A DNA stretch of 64,000 nucleotides, taken from positions 644,925-708,924 of the forward strand of contig JAODTK010001477.1 of assembly GCA_026419785.1 (NCBI GenBank). Reading direction: 5' to 3'. The notes under the pieces are model-generated. The model saw nothing but the letters and a program-made list of their open reading frames with translations. It did not search any database and was not told the DNA's origin. The translations under genes were made by a program, and so were the position numbers. The stretch is from Sclerodactyla briareus. Its lineage: Eukaryota; Echinodermata; Holothuroidea; Dendrochirotida; Sclerodactylidae. Of this stretch, positions 1 through 12,476 are shown one piece after another (the first letter of the stretch is position 1; each line of letters starts with the position of its first letter).

Positions 1-2803
1 CTAATTTTTCAAGTGTTTCCCGCGCGTCTCAATGGCGTTTTCTTCCGGCGTTGTAGGCTCAATATGCAATGTAATGCTGAATCATTTTCGTTCACTCGTT
101 TAATTCAGAAGCCTTGGGGGCAGAGCTGGGCCGTCCCCCGCCCACAATTTTCTGAGTATTTAAAAATTTCTGGCAAAATTCGTGGCCAATCTGGGAAGCA
201 TGTGAAAAAAGGCAACTTGAATAAAATGCCTGAGTTGTTTGCAGACTTTTTCGATAAAATGCCCGGGAAACATGCAATTTTTTTTCGGCGCGCTTCGCGC
301 GCGCCGTGGTTCCAAGATGACTGTAAAATTCGGGTACAAGTTTTTTGCTCCCAAATTGAAGTGGCCCCGTACGCCTATTGCTTTCCTCTTCGATCCCCCC
401 AAGATCGTTCGTTAGACCCCTGGATCTCACGCAAACAAGCCAGAGTAGAGAGTGTAATAAAAAATACCATGTGTGGAGACTCGTAAATCATCTTAGTATG
501 CACACTGATACATTTCTTTTCTGTCTTTTACTCAAAGGCCAGGTAGCCTCTTTCCCCGCCCCCTTGGGCCGTCCACTGTGGTCACGTGGGTATCGCGTAT
601 CGGACTTGCAGTCTGTTTCGGGTTTAGGTCGACTCCCGAGGTGGGACGCACCAAACCTGGAATATTTAGCATGTTTTAACACTTTGGTTTCCTCTCATTT
701 TACAATAGTTGACCAACTACGTGAAAATTATTACGTACGTTTAGAAGACCACTAACAGTGGTGTCTTGGACCTAACGTAACGTTACTCTTTCCCCTTGGT
801 GATGAAGTTGTTTTAACGAACAAGGGATCGAGGTTCAAACTAAAATGTATTGTTGTATCTCAACATATCTGTGAGCAAATTTAATAGCAATTTTACTATA
901 ACAGTTTGATCATAATCATGGGCTTTTTGGTGGTCTGTTTTATTTGAAACGTACGTACACTAAGCCATTACTGCAAAGATATAATGATAAGTCATTAACA
1001 GAATGTCATTTTGGGTATTGTCTTCTTTCAATCATCAACTGAACAAAAATGCAAGCTCACTTTTCTATTTTTTAATCTAGGACTATTTTTTTTTCAAATG
1101 TCCCACTTTTTGTTGCCGAGTATTGTGGCCTTGTACATACAGCGGTGATTATTTACCATCTTTTGAATAATCTAGTAGGCATAGTCAAAGAACTAGCATT
1201 ACAGTCAGTCGGTCATCCTTGTAATTTTGCAAAATGCTGCTTTGATTTGTTTGTCCTTCTTGTTCTAGTTCTTTCATTCTCTACACGCGGAGGTAAGATT
1301 TCCCATTCGATAAAAATTTCGCTACAAAGCGCGAAATCGCAGACCAGGCGGCAACGGATCCGGTACGGCAACATTTGTTGTTAAGCTTAAAAAGATTACT
1401 AGTTTCACATTTATTTCGGCCTTTTATAATCTATAATTGTCTATATATTTCCTCATGTTCCGCGATCGTAATGATAGTTTTTTATATTTTGATTTTTAGG
1501 TAATTCTGTCGATGTCTGGTGTTAATTTTCAATTTCATTTGGTCCCCCCCCCAAAAAAAAATTTTAGGGGGGGGGGGGGAATTCTAATTTTGGGGGGCAC
1601 GTCCCCCCCCCTTCCTCCGCTTGCGCCGCCTATGCTAGGTAGGTGAGGGCACTATGGTTGAACGATACTGCTGATTTTCATCGGGGACATTTGGATCACC
1701 CGTCGGGTAACTCCGGCCTCCTCTTCGGGCACCCTGGCGCCGCTCCGGGTGCCAGCTGTGTGCGGCCTTGCAATAAACCATTTTATGTTCATTGAAGTGA
1801 TATAGGCCTCATTACGAAATATAAAACTGTCGATGGGTTGGCGAACTGCCTTTGCCATTTCGCACTATACAATTACAATACAAGACAAAAGGAGGGTATA
1901 TGATTGGGAATTTTGCTGTGGAACACCAAATCTTCGTGAGTTGATTTGCGTTTGGTTGCTTGGGAACAACAAACTCACAAAAACATGCAAAAGTCTAAAG
2001 CAACTGATTTCAAAGATATGTGTAGAAAAATTTAGGTCGAAGGTTGAAATACGGACTAGTATTAATCTCTAGGGGTTAGGTACGTTGAACCCCCCCCCGG
2101 AGATCTCTATGTATAGAAAAAAGGAATGAAATGTTGTCCGGAAAGTTGTCTTAATCGGTCCCATGGACATACAATGTTGTATCGAGAAATTAATAACGGT
2201 ATACTCAACCCCTATAAGGAAACAAAAGCCAGTGCACACGCCACAGTAATTTTCGCGGAACACCGACCCTCTATTACCACCATGGAAGACTGATGAAGGC
2301 CCAGATTGCGTCGTGCGATGGTTCCCAATGCACCACAGTCAGCAACGATTAACTTCACGTTCCAATTGGTAGGCTAAGTGTTGTTAAAAAAACTAGTCGC
2401 TATCCTCACTCAGGGTCAGTCCCAGTGTGGCTGTTTGTGGGCCTACTTTGCAAGAGCAATTCCCGATGGATCGTGTTAGTTACGCAGTGCGTGGTACGAA
2501 GAGGGCCGTGGCCTAATGTTACAAAGTTACATGCATTCGGTTACATGCTAACCTTTACTACGCTCACCCCACCACCATTCCTCTAACTCAAATGAGGGGT
2601 TTTTCCGATCGTCCGTCGTAACGCACCTACCATGATAAAAGTGAAGGACTAGACTCCATGGGAATGTTGTTTTGGGCCAAAAACCAAAATGTGATTGCAC
2701 AATTTTTAAGTGGAAAAAGAAAAACGGGATTTCAATCAGAAATTGTTTGTTATGGTATGGGTCAGAATATTAGTTTTGGTCTTAATTCCCCCAGCCCTAA
2801 GAA
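1..2803. other. Non-coding stretch with hairpins and homopolymer runs
   Basis: Seen here: a GC hairpin at 286-306 (GGCGCGC, TTCGC, GCGCGCC), a possible 24-base microexon at 1269-1292 between TTCTTGTTCTAG and GAG|GTAAGA, a C9/A9/G13 cluster at 1546-1612, and a small hairpin GGCACCC...GGGTGCC at 1728-1752. No supported gene. Confidence 0.5.
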
Positions 2804-3124
2804 ATGGCGAACTGGCCACATACTGCTCTGGTTTATGGCAACCCGCCTCTAAACTGCGATCGAAGTCAGCTACCCAGCATCTTGGTACAGGTACCGGCAT
2901 GGTTGAAGACCGATGCCATGCTCGATGAGTTGTCATTGGTCGAGGAAATGCTCAGCCGGGACCTGGGGAAGAGGCGGTCAGAGAGTGGGACCAGGAGGAC
3001 ACCTGACGTAAAACAAAACGAGTATGCACGAGCGTTCCTATGCCAAAACATCACATGAACCGACAGGTGCAGCCAAAATGAGGCCAGTGTCGCCCACAAG
3101 AAGGAATAAACCACATCCACCTGA
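2804..3124 (+). CDS. First coding exon of a small unnamed protein; apparent 1-base frameshift
   Basis: The ATG at 2804 has G at -3 and G at +4, a good initiation context. The frame reads MANWPHTALVYGNPPLN and then charged helix-like sequence (AWLKTDAMLDELSLVEEMLS, then KRRSESGTRRTPDVKQNEYA) before a stop at 3056-3058. From about 3012 a second frame opens and reads SYAKTSHEPTGAAKMRPV, then PTRRNKPHPPE, up to a strong donor GA|GTAAGT at 3125. A single extra base between 3012 and 3058 would join the two halves. Single-base indels are common in this assembly's repeats, so I favour a sequence error, but a real pseudogene is possible. The exon leaves two bases, which the exon at 4232 completes. The basic PTRRNKPHP stretch reminds me of short cilium-associated proteins, but I cannot name a family. 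Confidence 0.5.
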
Positions 3125-4231
3125 GTAAGTTTGGTATAAATATTCAAATGTGTGTCACTTCTCATCTCACTCAGGACTTAGCCATTTCTGAAAAATGGAC
3201 TCTATTTATGAATATCGGGACCTGATAATGAAGACCCCTTTGTCTAAACAATGTCCAGAAAAAAGACATGTTGGTAGTAGTATGTATGGGTATGTTAAAA
3301 AAACCACATAGACATTTTACTGTTTGTGACCTGGTGCCATCTGTCACGTGGCTTTGTTTTGTTGGACAAGGACCAGCATGCACTATTTCCAGCGACCTGG
3401 GCACTTTTTTGAGATCATGACACGTTCACTTGTTGTGTTCCACGTTACAGCCAAATTGTTGCACCACCTGATTCGCAATTTTGATCCACTGTACCTGATA
3501 CCAGCATACTGGACATTCTCACATTTTTTGCATTGGATAAAAAGAGTGGCTACATGCTGACACTCTTCTTCGAGTATCTGCCTTCCTGGTTTAGATATCA
3601 TATAATATAAGTTCCACCCCCTTTGTATCAATCTTCTGATCAGTGTTTTGTAAGGTCACTATGATGATTTTGAGCAGTGAGCTTTCAATTTGCGCAGAGT
3701 GGGCATTTTGGAAGCAAGGGTTATTGTTAAAAAGAGATTTTTATTTCAAGATTCACATTGAAAATATAGCCCAGGGTAGGCCTAACTGACTCACTCAAAT
3801 TTTGAAAGTTTGACAAAAAATGGCAGTGTGACTTGCTGCCAAAAATATGAAGGAAAAAAAACACTTGCTTCTGTGCTTTTTAGTCCTCCCCAATTAGAAA
3901 GCTGTACAGCATGTGATCCTAACTATATAACGCGGCATAAAAGACTATGATTATCTGTATCTGACCATGTTTGGGGAGCCCATAGTTGACTTTGACTCAA
4001 GTGATCCAGTTGTGTTTATAAAGTGTCAACATAGAGTTCTTTGTGAAGTGTCTGGTCAAATTTTCCTGCTGATCCATGAACACACCGTTTATGCCGGGAG
4101 CAGAGCTCACAGCAAGGCCCAAAAACCTTTTGTCATCTGACAACTGGCCATAGTGTAACACGAACAGTGTATCAACATGCTAAATTAATTATATTCCATA
4201 GCACATTATAATCAATCCTTTCCTTCCATAG

Positions 4232-4313
4232 AGTCTTCGTGAAGTGTCGACTACATAACATTCCTGGATACCATAACAGCAAGGCACCAATGGATGGAGC
4301 TTGGATCTGTTGA
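4232..4313 (+). CDS. Last exon of the small gene begun at 2804
   Basis: The acceptor is a pyrimidine tract ending CCTTCCATAG at 4231. One base completes the codon left open by the donor at 3124. The frame then reads VFVKCRLHNIPGYHNSKAPM, DGAWIC and a TGA at 4311-4313. Phase agreement with the upstream exon and the terminal stop make this a sensible final exon after an intron of about 1.1 kb. The mature product would be about 130 residues, basic and without a signal peptide or membrane segment. The function is not recognised. No clear AATAAA is visible just downstream. Confidence 0.45.
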
Positions 4314-5207
4314 AGGTTTCAGTTACCCTACCAACCATAAAGGAAGAGTATATGTTTGGAAGAACCTGGCAACCACAAAACTGTGAAAGTTGGATTAACT
4401 AAATATCAGTCCGTGTTATCAAGAACCAGGGTATCGAGATGGTGTGAAGCGGGCGTTTAACCCGCACCCCCATAGTCCCAAATGCTCTACTGGGCTGAAT
4501 AATTGTCCATTGGGGTCAATGGCCTTTGGCCTTAAGCATGGTCAATACTTCACTTTAACTTGACGATCGATAATAGCAGATTCTCCTCTAAAACAAATAA
4601 CGTAGAATGGTCTGGTATGTGAATAGTGATTGACCAATATATTTACAATTAGTCGTGACTTCAAAAGGGGAATCCCGCACTAGCGGATTTGTCTTATTGG
4701 CACCCTGCAATCAACTGAATATGGCGCGAAAATGACCGTTATGACTGCCATGATGTAATCATTAAAAAGTACCAGAAGTCATTCCACTTCACATGACCTT
4801 GGGTTTCAAGCCATTGGTCACTTTATTAGGCAATAGATAATACATCAGTTAAAATTTCGTAAAAAACAATGTTAAAGGGGATTTGTTGGAATCAGGGGTG
4901 TGGGGATTCGAGAGAATGGTATGTCCGTTTTATATGCAATTGGGAACACAATGTCCAGTCAAAAACTGGGTCAATGGAAGTTGGGTATTTATTGCCCTGG
5001 GGTCCGGGAGTGGGGGGCCTACGAAATGATATGACTGTGTATATGTAAATGGACATAACTGAGTGATACCAAGTTAATTGACAACAAACGCTTCAATCCT
5101 TCATAAGGGGTGGGGGGGGGGGGTGGTTGTGGTTTCTTTGTTTCTTATATTCATCTGTGAAATAGGAGTTGGTGGGGCCTTGGTCATCAGTCTCTTGAAA
5201 TACTTAC

Positions 5208-5512
5208 TCTCATTATAATTGGAATGGCTCCATCTACTCCCATCTTTCCCTCATTTTGATGCCACTTGGCCAGATTTGAGCAGCGAGAGCGGAACCGGCT
5301 GAGGCGCAAGTACTCGGCCGCATCAAGTCCCTCTAGTGCATGAGGTTCGGTGATAGTAAGGTGCGTGAATAATGAATCATATAGATTATTGTTTGCATAA
5401 TTTAGAAGATTGTGTATGCACTCATCAATGCCGGTGTTGACATTTAACAATAATGTGGCATTGCGGAATTTGGTATTTGGAGGAAGAGCACGACCATCAG
5501 GAGACCTGGGTA
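5208..5512 (-). CDS. Internal exon of an unidentified gene
   Basis: On the minus strand a pyrimidine-rich tract ending ACTCACAG lies before 5512, and A|GTAAGTA follows 5208. The 305 bases are open in one frame (two bases plus 101 codons), entering in phase 1 and leaving in phase 0. The product begins PRSPDGRALPPNTKFRNATL, continues with TGIDECIHNLLNYANNNLYD and EGLDAAEYLRLSRFRSRC, and ends DGAIPIIMR. The open frame runs past the acceptor to give 194 codons, longer than expected by chance. The layout (PR-P start, amphipathic helix, Y-L-L before a Cys) weakly recalls the segment before the haem peroxidase domain of peroxidasin-like proteins, but no peroxidase motif is present. I treat it as a real exon of unknown function. 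Confidence 0.5.
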
Positions 5513-6409
5513 CTGTGAGTTTTCTTCCGGGTAAGGGAGGGGGGCTAAGTGTAAAGTGTAGGCTGATTAAAGAGAGAACCAGGCTATCATCTCTGCATTT
5601 GTTAAAAACAAGTAAATTCACATATGGAGCAAGGTTCAATCTCGAAAATATAGAACCAGACATGATAGAAGCACACATAATCATTTTGTGATGAGCACAC
5701 GGCAAAAAGCAATAAGCTATCTGTGAAACGATAAGTAATATGTGTAGCATGTGAAATAGCTGTCGTAGCATCGCGCGATGCTCCTCAAATTAGCAAGATT
5801 GCTACAACACTTCTCTTTCTACTTCGTGAGTGCCTGCAGTCAGTTGTACACAAACCTATGGACAGCATACAGGTTTTCTATGATTCCTCACCAAGTTGGT
5901 ACAACACGTCAAGGCTGGTCCCATAACCGGGCGCCAGTCGCTTTTACCCGATGGTTCCTTGTAATTTTACGCTGGTGTGGCTCCTTTCTTGCATGCCCAG
6001 ACGACACCGTATTTTCGCAACGCGCCCGGTCAAATGATCGGAATAGCAACTAATAAATTACTCTCAGCGTTAATAATCTACTCCTCTGAGTTTCGTAATC
6101 AGGCAGCCTGAAGTTTTTTTTCAATTGGATACCGAGCGTCCACTGCATACAGAAAATATGCGGACAATCGGGGGGATCGTATCACATGAACAATCATGCA
6201 CGTGTTCGCGATCATGCCATTATACTGCATCGTTCCACTCACGATAATTGCAAAAACTATAGGCAGTCTGGCACACCTGGTTAATACGGTGCAGAATCTG
6301 GTACCGACTATTAATCTGGCATGGCTTCTTAATCAAAGCTGTTGCAAATGCTCGATCGTACGAGAGTCTAGTTTTAGTTGATTGTAAACGATGTTTGCGG
6401 ACTAGACAG

Positions 6410-6651
6410 TAACAACTGAAACTCATTGCTGCTTCGCTAATTGAAACATAAATTATCTCTGATGATAGTTCACAGGAAAAGTTGCATGCGCACGGGAAGG
6501 AAGGTTGCATTATATGTGTTTTGAAATATTCCAAAACACAAGTCGAATCATTCTTCCAGTTGGTGCAAAAGAATAATTTTTCATGCCAGTGCCGTCCCGT
6601 GAGGCCCCAGCACCCACCACAAATTTCCAAAAAACTACTGCATGGCGGAAC
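6410..6651 (-). CDS. Possible degenerin/ENaC-family exon (cysteine-rich)
   Basis: The frame enters after an acceptor (CATACCACAG) at 6652 and reads VPPCSSFLEICGGCWGLTG, then FFCTNWKNDSTCVLEYF, then FPCACNFSCELSSEIIYVSI and SEAAM. The arrangement C-x-C-x(3)-C followed by Tyr and V-S-x-S-x-A matches the end of the cysteine-rich extracellular domain of ASIC/ENaC channels, and the preceding Cys spacing is similar. The open frame is 186 codons overall. Against this, I find no strong donor near 6410, only weak GT sites, and no neighbouring exon with the second membrane segment. It may be a pseudogene fragment or coincidence. Confidence 0.3.
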
Positions 6652-9330
6652 CTGTGGTATGAGGTATGCGGCGCGCGCGGCCGCGGCGAGTGACAGCAAA
6701 ACCAGATTTGCTGGAATTTTCAGATATAGTAGTAAAATTAGCATAAAGAATTGAAGTATAAATACTGCCGGATTAAACACTTACAATTAATGGAATTTCA
6801 AAAATAAGGTATGAGGGCAGGACTGAAGGTGTTTTGTGTGCCAAAACCAAATATAAAAACCCCCTAGAATCAAAGGAAATTATGAGCAAAAATTTCGGGA
6901 GATTGCATGTATAGCCTAAGTTCGTTGAATATGCTTACAGGTGTAATTGGATATACCTTTTTTTTGCAAACCTCACAAATTTGCGATCAAGCTATAAATC
7001 CTTCACTCCCAAGCATCAAAAAAATTTTGTTTAAATGACAGATAGCTCATGGACAAGATTACTGAATACTTCAGAACAAGAATAAATTGACATGCATATG
7101 CCTGCTGCAGAGAGAAAGTAGATTTCCTCTATCCAGTCAGCAAAATACAGTTGATTATAGTTTTGGTTTATTTGAACCAATATCTGTCCAGTGCCACCCA
7201 TGAGCAACAATACAGTACTATATACAGTGTGTTGGGGGAGTGAGTCACACATGGATAGATCCATGTACTTCTTGTTAGTTATCAATGAGCCATGTGTGAA
7301 CCTGTTTCATTGAGAAAACGTTCGTAAGTAAATTTCATCCACCGATCACTCAGGGGTTTTTCAACAGGTGACTGTCTATCAGGGCGCCAGGTCTATTGGG
7401 GGGAAAATAGTCAATTGAGCCGTGCTGCATATACTGCACCACAAAAAGAGTTGAACATAATATAGCAAATACTGGCTGAGGATTGAAGGACTGTCACTAA
7501 TATTTTGGCTCTTGGGGATGGGGAAATTTCTTCTTAATTATCCCACCGTGATCGTGATAGCCTGATGTACTAGGTTTATGTAATTTGAGGGAGTCAGAGG
7601 GGTGGGGGGATGGGGCCATGGGGGGGGGGGGGCAAATGCACAGTTGAGTAAATCAAAAGAGAGAACAAAACACTTTCATACATCTATTTTCATCAAGGGC
7701 CTGCAGAAAAAAATAGGGTTGGCAATGAGCTAATGTCAGTGAGTGACATAAATGGTAGTACACTGGGAGGCCTACTGCTCAGTGCTTACTTCCATCAGCG
7801 ACTTCACTGTCATTATATTAACAAAAACACTTGAGCGATTGTGACAGTATGTTTTGACATACATAATCGTACTATCAAACCGCCATCATAAAAATCCATT
7901 CATACATATTTTAACAAAATGGTCTTGGTCCTGGAGAAAAACAGCGCGGTTCCACCAAAACCACCAGGACCAGGAGCTAAAAGTGTAATTACTGTCTCCT
8001 GGGCATTGGCCGCTTAATGGAAGGCTTGAAGACGTCCAGCACGTTTCAAAGGCTGCTGATATGTGATGTCTATCCTCAAATTCTGCGAAGGGGCTGATTT
8101 AGAGCTGTCGAATACAAAGCGGAAGTCAATATGAGTGTAACTATCGTACATTGTAGGCATTTATGCCAGGCATGATTCAAAACAACACAAGCTTTAGTTA
8201 CTGAGCATGGTGGCTCATACATCATGAAAAGTCTGAACCCCCACACCAATAATTCAGCGATCTGAAAATGCCGATAGGGCACCATCAGTTATGCCGGGTG
8301 GGGGCGGGAGGGGGGTGCCCGTATGACAAAGTCAATGCAAAACACAAACCTTGAAACCTTGAAAACAAACAAACTTAAATGGGTCTGAATGAAAACTTTT
8401 GAAGATGTGGAGAACTGTTTCTGTCTTTCTGCTATCGATTTTTCTCTCCCCTCCAACATATAAAAATCCCAATGTTCCTCTAGAAATTTCCCCTGGGGGG
8501 AAATTTCGAGATTTCAGGGGAAAAGTAGTATCCATCCAAGTTGAAAATGTTTTTCCAGGGAATTTTGAAGGTGACTAACTTCCAGATTACAGATTAATGG
8601 GAGAGGAGCGGGGTTTGTAGAGCGGCGGAAAACAATATATATATCTATTTATATATAAATATTATCCAGTTGGAACGCTGGAAATTTCTGCGTCATTGGC
8701 AGCCTATCGTTTCTCCAGTGTTTCTTGCTTCAGTGTAAACCAGGTATCCACTCTACAATTTTCTCTTGAATAGACTTTCAAGACTGTCCAGGTTGACTTA
8801 AAACTTCCACTCTTACACATACTGCCTTTTCTGTGAGGGGGAAAGGCTAGTTATGCCAGAGAGGCAAGCAACGGCAAAGGGGGAAATGGGATGAAAAAGG
8901 CTGGGGGGAAACACGCTGTAGATTTAGATAGAATAAGAATAACTGACATAAGGCAAGGGTCAACATGCTTAGAACCTCCTGGGTTTGATATGCGTCCTCT
9001 TTTCACTCGTGCTAATTTAAAGGAAAACCTTGCTACATGACCATGGGCTCTAATTTGGAGGTATTACCATTAGATTGCGGTTTTGTATCATATGCTGATA
9101 GATAGCCTAACATGCCACCAAGGTCTTTCAATTACATCACACTTAGACATCAAAGTGGCAGTGCATGTGTGTGTAACTTTATTGTTAAAATTTCTTTTGA
9201 GATGGCTTAGATTTCACAACTGAACTATTGTTTTGACAATTTACTACATAATGACTTGCTATCAACAAATCGCAACCCCAATTTTACTGGATAAATCAAG
9301 CATTCATTTTTGTGCTCCTCCCATTTGAAG
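6652..9330. other. Intergenic or intronic stretch
   Basis: Contains a G12 run at 7621, an AT-rich patch at 8630-8665 and scattered short open frames. I see no supported exon or known element. Confidence 0.5.
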
Positions 9331-9392
9331 AGGTGATTCAAGATGCCCTGGGAGGCTCAGGCAGCAGACTGATGACACTAGCCACGAAAGAG
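9331..9392 (+). CDS. Short internal exon, unidentified
   Basis: The acceptor is CTCCTCCCATTTGAAG and the donor GAG|GTAATT. The 62 bases are open and read VIQDALGGSGSRLMTLATKE, entering in phase 1 and leaving in phase 0. It joins in phase to the 36-base segment at 9462 and directly to the exon at 12477. The string QDALGGSGSRLM looks superficially like the QDSLGG motif of kinesin motors, but the flanking kinesin residues are absent, so I do not use that name. Confidence 0.4.
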
Positions 9393-9461
9393 GTAATTAA
9401 CACTTATTTGGACATTTGGTCTCTGCGGTCACGCTTGCATTTGATTTTACTAACACTTCAG

Positions 9462-9497
9462 GGAATTCTAACCGCTGTATCATTGCCACACTTTCAG
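9462..9497 (+). CDS. Candidate 36-base cassette microexon
   Basis: A branch-site-like TACTAAC is followed by ACTTCAG, then 36 bases reading GILTAVSLPHFQ, then CAG|GTGAATAA. The segment is in phase 0 at both ends, so it can be kept or skipped between the exons at 9331-9392 and 12477-12612 without changing frame. It is short enough to be chance. The complete branch site and the matching phase are the only support. Confidence 0.25.
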
Positions 9498-9954
9498 GTG
9501 AATAATTGAACCCCGACAGCTGGATTGTCAGCTTATTGTGCTACGAGTGGTGTTTTTTTCTTCCACGGTTGTAGAAGTATAGGCTAGGGTAGTAGGATAT
9601 GGTGCCTAATGTGTCCGCGACTGTCATAAAAGGGTTACTACTGAATGAAGGACGTGTACGATTCTACTTTGTGAACTTATTGCATAAGATGTATGTGCTG
9701 GTATCTGGAATCCTGGTCATCATTTACATTCGGGTAGTAACTCATCACCCATTTGGTGTGCTTGATTTTGGTTGACGATGACTGGGGTGGGGCACTCCAT
9801 ATGTCAAACCTACAAAGGGGTGCCCCTTGGTATGGCCTATTAGTACCATTCTGGCAGTGTCTACCATATCCCAATTGGCCACCCAATATCTTCCTCTATC
9901 GGCGTGATCTTTATCTTATGCCTGATACTTTGCTTCGTTTTTGTCTTGCAGGAA

Positions 9955-10965
9955 TAACAATCAAAACGGTCACTCCAGGGGTCATTAAGCAAGGTCCCCA
10001 TGTGCTACATTGATGTGGTATCATTACCACCTACAAGCCAATGACACGCAGGTGTATACTTCTTGTCATCCATCGGATCTGCTTGAGTCCTGTGGGGCAC
10101 TTAATTGAGTTGTGTCTAGACCGGGTAACTGAATGGTTGTTTTGTAACAAATTGAAGTCGAAACCTATAATTTCATCATATTTTGTAGCAAATACACCCC
10201 GTTCCCGAGACCTCACTCTTCACATTGGCGGGGAGCGCATTACCCAGTCCGAAAAGTACGGACCCGGGGTGTTATTCTTTGATAAGAGTCTTGAATATGC
10301 TGCCCATGTTAAAGATGTTTTGTTCTTCCCACCTTGCCCATGGTAATGTCAGACATATTGGTAGAATCCGTCCTTTCCCTCTCCCGGAAGAGCTGCCAAA
10401 TCAGTTGCCCATGCCCTTTTACCTCTAAGGTAGAACTTGTAACTCTCTCTTGGCTGGCACCTCTTCCACATTTAAAAACGCTATTCAGAAGGTTTCCTTA
10501 ACACAACCCGCGCATATTGGTAACCTGGTGCCCCAAACAAAGCCACGTCCCTACCTTGCTCAAATCCCTACATTAGCTCCCAGCCTAGTCTCGGGTTCTT
10601 TTTAAAATCATGCTATTTCATTCATGGGGTTCAAATGGGCATAAATTCCTTACGATCATGGATCTAACCCATCCTTACGTGACCCGGCTGGTTACGCTCC
10701 CAAAAGTGTAAGCTCCTGCCATGTCCCCAGATCCCCGGGTCACCTATGGCAACTGATCTTTTTTTGCGTTTTTTGGTTTTTGCCATTAATCATTCTCAGC
10801 CTTCCACTTAATCTTTGTAATTCATCAACTTTGAATAATTTCAAATCCCACTTGGGACCAACATTTTTAATGTCTCCTAAGTTGTTTGTTTCTTCTTCTC
10901 ACTTGTGAAGCGCTTTGAGCCTGAGTGGGTGAAGCGCTATATGAATATGTTTATTATGTGACATA
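9955..10965 (+). mobile_element. Dead LINE fragment (CR1/L2-like), reverse-transcriptase C-terminal part and 3' end
   Basis: In shifting frames the sequence reads as a non-LTR reverse transcriptase. A decayed GVPQGS-like start (TPGVIKQGPHVL) comes first. The catalytic YADDTQ box is changed to QANDTQ near 10040. Then come DRVTEWLFCNKLKSK, LTLHIGGERITQSEK, AAHVKDV, WCPKQSHVPTLLKSLH*LPA, SRVLFKIMLF, HPYV and RVTYGN. The 3' end (10905-10960) carries two GAAGCGCT motifs, AAGCGCTTTGAGCC and GAAGCGCTATATGAATA, typical of L2/CR1-type 3' tails. At least five frameshifts and internal stops and the lost aspartate show it is inactive. It sits in the intron between the exons at 9.4 and 12.5 kb and is truncated at its 5' end. 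Confidence 0.85.
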
Positions 10966-12476
10966 TTCATTCCGCTAAGTTCCCATCTCTTGTAAGCGCC
11001 CACCCCACTTTTTTTTTGCAAACCTTGTAAATATAAAGTCGATATGCGCAGCCGAAAACCTGACCTGTCGATGCATTGCTGATTTGGCCATACAGGCATA
11101 CACTATAACAACAACAATGGTATCGTGCGTAAACCTACATGTAGTGCAGTCCCTTCACATCAACTCATCATCTCACCAAACACGTTTCACGTCAATTGGA
11201 TTTTAGCATTGACACTGTGATTAACATGGAATCGCAATAGCGATCGCCGCTCCGTGATGATGATGTTGTTGCCTGTGACTCGTGTAGACCTACGGTACTC
11301 AATTCCATGAATGAATGGAGTGATTCAACAATTCCTGGCTACAACGATTATAATTGTTTTAGCAATGATTTTTAGCACTTTCACAATCAAATTCCTGGCT
11401 GTTCTTGCTTCGGTATCCATGCCAAATCGAGGCAATGGTCGGGTGGTGGCATGCAGTATGTGTGCGTGTATAATACCATAGGCCCATTCATAGTTTGGAG
11501 TGTTTTTTATGTATAGCGCAGATGCACAGCATATAAAAACTAGTTATGTTCGGCTGAATGAACGATCGTTTTAATTATCGGGAATGGCTGGTTGGGGAAG
11601 GGTTGGGGGAGATACACTGCCTTGGAATAGCAAGACATTTTTTGCTTCGACCTGTCAATATTTTGAATGTGTGTTTACGGTACACACTTGTTTAATCCTG
11701 GCCACAAATAGTACAATACACCCAAACGAATATAAAACAGAAGTTATACTCTCGTAAGCGCCAATCCTGAAAATTTGCAAGCGACCTGGGCGCTTAGTGG
11801 AGGGAATCCAGTATTTATTTAGGTATTTATTTATGTTTATTGTGGTGTGCCCGGAGCGATCATCAAGGTGGTGCATAACTATCAGATGGATCATATCAGG
11901 AATTGGCTAAATGGTTGTTCAACACAGCACAATACATCATCATCCTGTTCAAAGTCCAACTTCATCCACGTGTGGTTAGAACAGAAAGACAGAAAACACA
12001 TGTGTGTTATATATGTGCCTCTTTAGACAGGATCCACAGGCCATGCGGATCGGTGCTTTTGCACTGGTCTCTAGCTCTGTCTCACGTCCAACAGTTTTTA
12101 TATGGTAGTACCTATTGTTTGCCTAACCCCACCTGTTCTCTATTCTACTCATCATCATCAGTTACGAGGTCTATCTCAGTCCTGTATATTATTTGTGTCT
12201 AAGAAAGCAAGTGTCAAGAATTAGGACTCTTGAAGGGATGGCAAACGACTTGATTTTTTTTCCAGCTGCTGAATCGCAACAAATTGTTTTTGCTACTGTT
12301 ATCATCCAATGGTGAACAAGCTTCAATTGCAAATATCCCCTCTGATCACTTCTTCTGCAAAAACATACTGCCTCATTGATCTTCCTTCCCGTTATTGAGT
12401 GAATATTATCGTACTAATCAACTTTTTGATTCTACGAGGCTAATCTCTCTCATTCAATATTTTTCCTCCTCGGTAG
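10966..12476. other. Intron of the 9.3-12.6 kb gene after the LINE
   Basis: Mostly AT-rich unique sequence. Nothing recognisable beyond chance open frames. Confidence 0.45.

Noticed and set aside
9331-9392. Kinesin motor exon
   Set aside because: Only the QDxLGG string matches, and the required flanking residues are missing.
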